From Pedobacter sp. L105 (GTDB taxonomy: Bacteria; Bacteroidota; Bacteroidia; Sphingobacteriales; Sphingobacteriaceae), in assembly GCF_009765875.1 (NCBI RefSeq), contig NZ_LMUP01000009.1, positions 62,001 through 126,000 on the forward strand: DNA of 64,000 nt, read 5' to 3'. Made by a program: the position numbers and the translations under genes. The notes below the pieces were generated by a model, which was not told the DNA's origin, did no database searches, and worked only from the letters and a program-made list of their open reading frames with translations. Below are positions 59,937 to 64,000 of the stretch, in pieces. The number at the start of each line of letters is the position of its first letter. Within the stretch, counting starts at the first letter, position 1.

Positions 59937-61388
59937 TCAAAGTTGCGCTATGCTATTGGGCAGGGAAATGGTAAAAGTTGTTCCTTTATCCAATTCACTT
60001 TCAATAGCAATTGTTCCGTTTAGTGCTTCCACGTGGCTTTTTACCAAAAAGAGGCCCAGGCCTTTTCCGGTATAATTTGTATTGAAGCGTTTGTAAGGTT
60101 TAAATAGTTCAGACCCGTTTTTTTTGAGATCAATGCCAATTCCGTTATCCCTAAATGAAATTTCCAACAGACCATGCTGCTGGAGAAACCCAATGGTGAT
60201 CTGCGGGTGATCGCTTGCGGTATATTTCAGTGCGTTGCTGATGAGATTAAAGAAAACACTATAGAGGTAAGCTTTATGGGAATGTACGATAACCGGCCCT
60301 CCGGTTACGGTAATATGAGCGCGAGAAGAGTTAATGGTCGCCTTTAAATCTACCTTAATATGGTTAACAAGCTCCGTCAGTTCAAATTGCTCCAGGCTCA
60401 GGGTATCGGTTCTGTCCGTCGAGCTTAATATTTTACTGAGATCGGTGATCACTTCATTTAAACTTTCTATGGAGACCTCTATCTTCCTAATGTAGTTAGA
60501 CACTGCTTCAGGCACGTCTGTTTCCAATCCCATTAGTGAAGCAATTCCCATAATATTTGCCACTGGTGAGCGAAGGTTGTGAGAAACAATATATCCAAAT
60601 TCATGGAGCTCGCGGTTGCGTTTATAAAGATCATCCGTTACCCGTTTCATGTCCTTCAGGTTTTTTTTCCTTTCGCTGATATCGTGCATCGCGCCAACCA
60701 TCCTTATGGCAGCACCGTCTGTATTTCGAATGATAAAACCACGATCTACCACTTCAGCGAAATGGCCGTCGGCTTTTAAGTAGCGGTATTCAGCTTTCCA
60801 ATTGGTCTCCTGGCTATTCAACACCATTTCAATGCTGGTAATTACGGCCAGATGATCTTCGGGATGGATATTATTTGTCCACGAATTGATGCCGCGGGGA
60901 AGTTCTGATGGGTCATAGCCAAAAATAGTGCTGAACCCGTCACCCCAGAATAAAGTGTTGTTCTGGAGATCCCAATCCCAGATGGCATCGGATGTAGCCC
61001 GCGATACGTACTGGTATCGCAGATTACTTTCATTCAACGAACGTTCCATGATCTCGGTAGATTCACCGCCTTTAGCAAGCCCATACAGTTGTTGCTGCTC
61101 TTCATCCCACAGAAAAGACCAGGCCAGCAGCAAACTGCTTAAGTTTTTTTGCATAAACCGGCTTTCAATGCCGACTGCTACTTTGCCGTTCAGTGCCGCA
61201 GTGATACCATTTGAAGTCAGCTCACGATCAGGAGTATAAACAAAATTCAGAAAGGGTTTCCCCAGCAGTTCTTCAGTGCTGTAGCCTAAGATCATCGTGG
61301 CAACGTTATTAACTGCTTTAAAATTACCCTGAATATCTATGGTGCAGATCAAATCAGAAGATAGGTTAAAAAGCTGATTAATGTTCAT
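59937..61388 (-). CDS. orphan PAS-domain sensor histidine kinase
   Basis: The ATG at 61386-61388 (MNINQLFNLSSDLIC) starts directly at the first PAS domain; the frame from 61418 adds ten residues. The 483-residue protein has a first PAS (about 8-115: NNVATMILGYSTEELLG), a second PAS/PAC (about 130-245: TSDAIWDWDLQNN, GAMHDISERKKNL) and a kinase core with H-box GYIVSHNLRSPVANIMG, N-box FFNLISNALKYTA and G-boxes DNGIGIDLKKNG / GKGLGLFLVKS. It is soluble and has no adjacent response regulator. Confidence 0.9.
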   Translation of the reverse strand: MNINQLFNLSSDLICTIDIQGNFKAVNNVATMILGYSTEELLGKPFLNFVYTPDRELTSNGITAALNGKVAVGIESRFMQKNLSSLLLAWSFLWDEEQQQLYGLAKGGESTEIMERSLNESNLRYQYVSRATSDAIWDWDLQNNTLFWGDGFSTIFGYDPSELPRGINSWTNNIHPEDHLAVITSIEMVLNSQETNWKAEYRYLKADGHFAEVVDRGFIIRNTDGAAIRMVGAMHDISERKKNLKDMKRVTDDLYKRNRELHEFGYIVSHNLRSPVANIMGIASLMGLETDVPEAVSNYIRKIEVSIESLNEVITDLSKILSSTDRTDTLSLEQFELTELVNHIKVDLKATINSSRAHITVTGGPVIVHSHKAYLYSVFFNLISNALKYTASDHPQITIGFLQQHGLLEISFRDNGIGIDLKKNGSELFKPYKRFNTNYTGKGLGLFLVKSHVEALNGTIAIESELDKGTTFTISLPNSIAQL

Positions 61389-61549
61389 AGTTTCCGATGG
61401 ATGTTTTGTCAGGCCCAATTACTTAAATAACTGATCGGTGCTAAATGGTTTTTAAATAAATCATGCACCTATTTCATATACGATGTTTACATCTGAAAAG
61501 ATCAGCAATTGTAATTTCTTTATGGGCCTTTTTTATGGCAAATTTATCC

Positions 61550-62479
61550 TTAGTTGGCCAGATACCAGTCTGCAGTAGCCTTCACGCCATCTTCATAAGA
61601 AGTAGGTGTGAAATGAAAAGCTTTTTCAAACTTGGCTGAGCTGAGTTGTAAAGGGAATTCATCCTGGTAAGTCATTTCGTAGTACGATTTCATAAAGGGA
61701 TTAAACCATCCGATGATCTTAATGCACCATTTAGGCAGAACAAAAACCTTATCAGAGGTCTTCATATACTTCGCGGCTAAACGGATAAATTCTCTTCCGG
61801 TTAGAGGAGAGGCTGAAGGCAAGTGCCATACCTGCCCAAATGCTTCTTCATGAGAGGCCAGAATATAAAGTGCTTTGGCTGCATTCGGAGTATAATTATA
61901 GGAACGGGGTACATTGGCATTGATCATCCATTGGGCTCTTTTTCCTTTTTTCATATTGTCAAAAACCAGGATCCCAGCGGCACTTTTGTCGGTCACCCCC
62001 GGGCCGTAAAAATCTGTAGCCCTGGCGATGACGGCCTTAATGGTTCCGGCAGCCATTTCCTGCAATAACATCCGTGCAACTTCTGCGCGGACCTGTCCTT
62101 TTCTGCTGCTGGGATAATAAGGAGTGTCTTCAGTAATCACTCCGTCTACCTTGCCATACATGTAAATGCCATCAAAAAAAACCAGTCTGGCATTGGTAGC
62201 CTTACAGGCGTTTATGACGTTGCGCATGAGCACCGGCCAATCTTTTTTCCATATGTCGGCATTGTAAGTGAGACCAACCAGCAAATAAACCGCCTCCGAA
62301 CCTGCTACGGCTTTCAATACCTGATCATAGTTCAACACATCTGCAACCATTGATTCTGCACCTTCAACCGGTCCCTGATTTCTGGATACCAGCCTGATGT
62401 TTACCTGATTTGATTTTAATATCGGAACGAGTTCTTTAGCGATGGTTCCATTGGAACCTAAAATAGTATGTAATTTCAT
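61550..62479 (-). CDS. NAD-dependent epimerase/dehydratase-like protein
   Basis: The ATG at 62477-62479 (MKLHTILGSNGTIAKEL) places the dinucleotide motif at residues 7-13 (LGSNGTI). An upstream ATG at 62504-62506 is also possible. The 309-residue protein has AVYLLVGLTYNADIWKKDW, RLVFFDGIYMYGKVDG and KGQVRAEVARMLLQE. The late ILASHEEAFGQVWHLPSASPL block matches extended SDR-like epimerases of the atypical group. It is divergent from the AraC gene at 62596, with 116 bp between their starts. The intergenic region contains CCTGGCTTCAGG at 62512, an interrupted palindrome. Confidence 0.85.
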   Translation of the reverse strand: MKLHTILGSNGTIAKELVPILKSNQVNIRLVSRNQGPVEGAESMVADVLNYDQVLKAVAGSEAVYLLVGLTYNADIWKKDWPVLMRNVINACKATNARLVFFDGIYMYGKVDGVITEDTPYYPSSRKGQVRAEVARMLLQEMAAGTIKAVIARATDFYGPGVTDKSAAGILVFDNMKKGKRAQWMINANVPRSYNYTPNAAKALYILASHEEAFGQVWHLPSASPLTGREFIRLAAKYMKTSDKVFVLPKWCIKIIGWFNPFMKSYYEMTYQDEFPLQLSSAKFEKAFHFTPTSYEDGVKATADWYLAN

Positions 62480-62595
62480 ATCTTTATCTTTTAATTTGTT
62501 CATCAAAATTACCTGGCTTCAGGTTTTTAAAATTGTAAGAAAACGAAGGACGTGAATGCCTGGAACAGGGCATTTATAAATGCATTGTAAATCCT

Positions 62596-63456
62596 ATGGA
62601 ACAAGACGATCAAAATGGAAGGTTATATCCTGTAGAGTACGCTTTGAAAGAGGTGATCAACAGTTATTATCATGCCTATCATACAGAAGGGGAGCCCGTT
62701 GTAAGACACTTTTCGCCTAACCTGGAAATTACGATGATCTTTAACTTTGGCACCGCTGTTCGTGGATCTTTTGGCAGTACTGCTCCCAAGGATGAAATTA
62801 AACAAGGGATTTTTGTAATTGGCCCTTTAAGGAAAATGCTAAATTTTGAACTCCGTCCGGGAGCCGATGCCATCAGTATTAACTTTAAGCTGAACGGTTT
62901 TTACCGGTTATTTAAGATACCATTAAATGAACTGGATGGGGAATCGATCTACAATGCAGAAAGGCTGACCGATCAGTATAACTTTGCAGCGCTTTGGAAA
63001 GAGTTATCCGGCATGAGTAACATTGAAGCAAGGTTGCTGATGATCAGCAATTATGTCAAAACCTTTATGGATGAAAATGACGATGCTGTACAACCCTTGC
63101 TGAGCGGAGAACATTACTTTTATAATCCGGTGATCCAGCCAGTAAAGGCCATTGCTGCTGATGCACAATTAACGGAAAGGACCATTCAGCTGCGCTTTCA
63201 GAAATACACAGGATATTCCCCAAAAGAATTACTAAGGTTTTTACGCTTTAAAACGGTCATAGACAAGTTAATGACTGAACAGGACAGAGAGGTTAATCTA
63301 TTTGAAATTGTATTGGATTTTGGCTATCACGACCAAAGTCACCTGATCAAAGATTTTCAGCATTTTTTAGGTACCACACCGCAATACTTTATCAAGAGGT
63401 TAAACGACAAAGAATTTTGTGTGGCGGGGCGGGGTTTGAAAAGCCAGGGCCAGTAA
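62596..63456 (+). CDS. AraC-family regulator divergent from an epimerase-like gene
   Basis: The 286-residue protein has an N-terminal DUF6597-like module (LKEVINSYYHAYHTEG, LEITMIFNFGTAVRGS, FELRPGADAISINFKLNG) and a C-terminal AraC domain (TERTIQLRFQKYTGYSPKEL, then FEIVLDFGYHDQSHLIKDFQ). A 20-residue extension with Cys follows the second HTH (CVAGRGLKSQGQ). Divergence from the reductase gene at 61550 suggests that it controls that gene. Its stop abuts the stop of the OhrR-type gene at 63457. Confidence 0.87.
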   Translation: MEQDDQNGRLYPVEYALKEVINSYYHAYHTEGEPVVRHFSPNLEITMIFNFGTAVRGSFGSTAPKDEIKQGIFVIGPLRKMLNFELRPGADAISINFKLNGFYRLFKIPLNELDGESIYNAERLTDQYNFAALWKELSGMSNIEARLLMISNYVKTFMDENDDAVQPLLSGEHYFYNPVIQPVKAIAADAQLTERTIQLRFQKYTGYSPKELLRFLRFKTVIDKLMTEQDREVNLFEIVLDFGYHDQSHLIKDFQHFLGTTPQYFIKRLNDKEFCVAGRGLKSQGQ

Positions 63457-63891
63457 TTATACGCTGAGATGTCCAATCAGCTTGTAGAGCAGGCCATGTA
63501 ACTGTTCTGCTTCTTCTAAGGTAACGCCGAGGTTATTTTTTAGCAAATCCTGAATTTTTGGGGCTTCTAATTTGAGCAGGTTGCCTTTTTTTGTTAACGA
63601 AATAATGATACTGCGTTCATCTTCCTGGGAGCGGGTGCGGTTGATCAGCCCTGTATCTTCCATGCGTTTTAGAAGAGGAGTTAGGGTATTGGATTGTAAA
63701 TAAAGTTTTTCTGAAATTACCTTCAGGCTTACCGTATCAGTTTCCCACAGGATAAGTAATACTAGGTACTGTGGATAGGTTAGACCAAATTCATCTAAAA
63801 GAGGCTGATAACATTTAGTGACCAGTCTTGAAGCTGCATAAAGAGGAAAACATAATTGGTTTTCCAGTTTCAGGAAATCATTTTCTTTCAT
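63457..63891 (-). CDS. ohrR: OhrR-type MarR-family organic peroxide sensor
   Basis: The 144-residue protein aligns by eye with Bacillus OhrR: LENQLCFPLYAASRLVTK, with the reactive Cys at residue 14, then QPLLDEFGLTYPQYLVLLILWE and the HTH SEKLYLQSNTLTPLLKRMEDTGLI, with a wing RTRSQEDERSIIISLT. Oxidation of this Cys by organic hydroperoxides releases the repressor from DNA. The usual partner is an Ohr/OsmC-type peroxidase next door; none is inside the window, but only 109 bp remain upstream of its start before the window ends. Confidence 0.85.
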   Translation of the reverse strand: MKENDFLKLENQLCFPLYAASRLVTKCYQPLLDEFGLTYPQYLVLLILWETDTVSLKVISEKLYLQSNTLTPLLKRMEDTGLINRTRSQEDERSIIISLTKKGNLLKLEAPKIQDLLKNNLGVTLEEAEQLHGLLYKLIGHLSV

Positions 63892-64000
63892 AGGAATGTA
63901 TGTCTTTAGCAGTGATGAGCTCGTATCAATTTGTTTAACGGCCTTAAAAGCCGTAGGCCGCGGGTTTATTAAATTATCTTTATAAGATCAAACCTGAATA

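Noticed and set aside
1..64000. tRNA, rRNA, CRISPR array, insertion sequence, integrase or attachment site
   Set aside because: I looked for cloverleaf-like segments, evenly spaced short repeats and transposase-like proteins and found none that I can support.

Overview
The window looks like a Bacteroidota chromosome, most likely Sphingobacteriaceae (Pedobacter or a close relative). The evidence is the AT-rich base composition, weak Shine-Dalgarno signals, TAnnTTTG-type -7 promoter boxes, TlpA proteins with DUF4369, a CarboxypepD/OMP_b-brl_3 TonB-dependent receptor, a GH106 glycosidase, and BlaI/BlaR1-type pairs. I see no rRNA, tRNA, CRISPR array, transposase or integrase. The first gene is cut by the window edge. 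Family names were assigned by reading the proteins, without database searches.

The most striking property is regulator density. There are twelve AraC-family regulators plus Crp/Fnr, MerR, BlaI, XRE, an OhrR-type MarR and an OmpR-type response regulator. Most sit next to a small redox or detoxification enzyme. Two modules recur. In the first, an NAD(P)-dependent reductase (NmrA-like or SDR) is followed by an AraC regulator of one closely related subfamily. It occurs five times: 1731-3548, 7351-9186, 24958-26766, 31951-33739 and 57906-59768. In the second, an AraC regulator is followed by a TetX-like FAD monooxygenase. It occurs three times: 13610-15736, 45118-47057, and a copy at 34402-36340 whose monooxygenase is broken by two frameshifts. 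All three NmrA/AraC operons, and also the amidohydrolase gene at 10938, carry a similar operator in their promoters: two direct TTTGGCTA-like half-sites whose starts are exactly 21 bp apart. I read this as one shared regulon, probably responding to an electrophilic or aromatic stress. The signal is inferred, not shown.

Layout. 1-3548: AraC, a degenerate SDR and the first NmrA/AraC operon. 3873-6887: a GH106 glycosidase. 6946-9186: NmrA/AraC/DoxX operon. 9319-12514: cupin-AraC divergent from a SnoaL-like protein, an LigW/ACMSD-like amidohydrolase and a second SnoaL-like protein. 13610-17725: AraC, TetX-like monooxygenase, secreted SnoaL-like protein, esterase and Crp/Fnr. 17941-20987: AraC, SDR, and MerR divergent from a reductase. 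21015-23532: BlaI/BlaR1/thioredoxin operon, followed by a decayed 3' copy of the reductase gene. 23836-26766: GH18 and an SDR/AraC operon. 27098-30210: small conserved proteins (DUF3253, DUF4385, DUF2256) and an outer-membrane protein gene with an in-frame stop. 30479-33739: DJ-1 and ABM proteins, three CRP-like sites, and an SDR/AraC pair. 33885-38188: DUF2809, the broken TetX module and an ABC exporter. 39335-44885: TlpA, a YcaQ-like glycosylase, a flavin reductase and a PAS kinase. 45118-49463: the intact AraC/TetX module, two unknown proteins, XRE and an esterase. 49810-56849: APC permease, hydrolase, and an outer-membrane receptor divergent from a histidine kinase/response regulator pair. 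57005-63891: SDR/NmrA/AraC operon, PAS kinase, epimerase, AraC and OhrR.

Several loci are decaying or partial: the TetX homologue at 34402-35499, the outer-membrane protein at 29608-30210, the reductase fragment at 23652-23822, and probable gene ends at 30212-30349 and 40643-40864. Together with the repeated modules, this suggests a chromosomal region shaped by duplication and loss of regulated enzyme cassettes.
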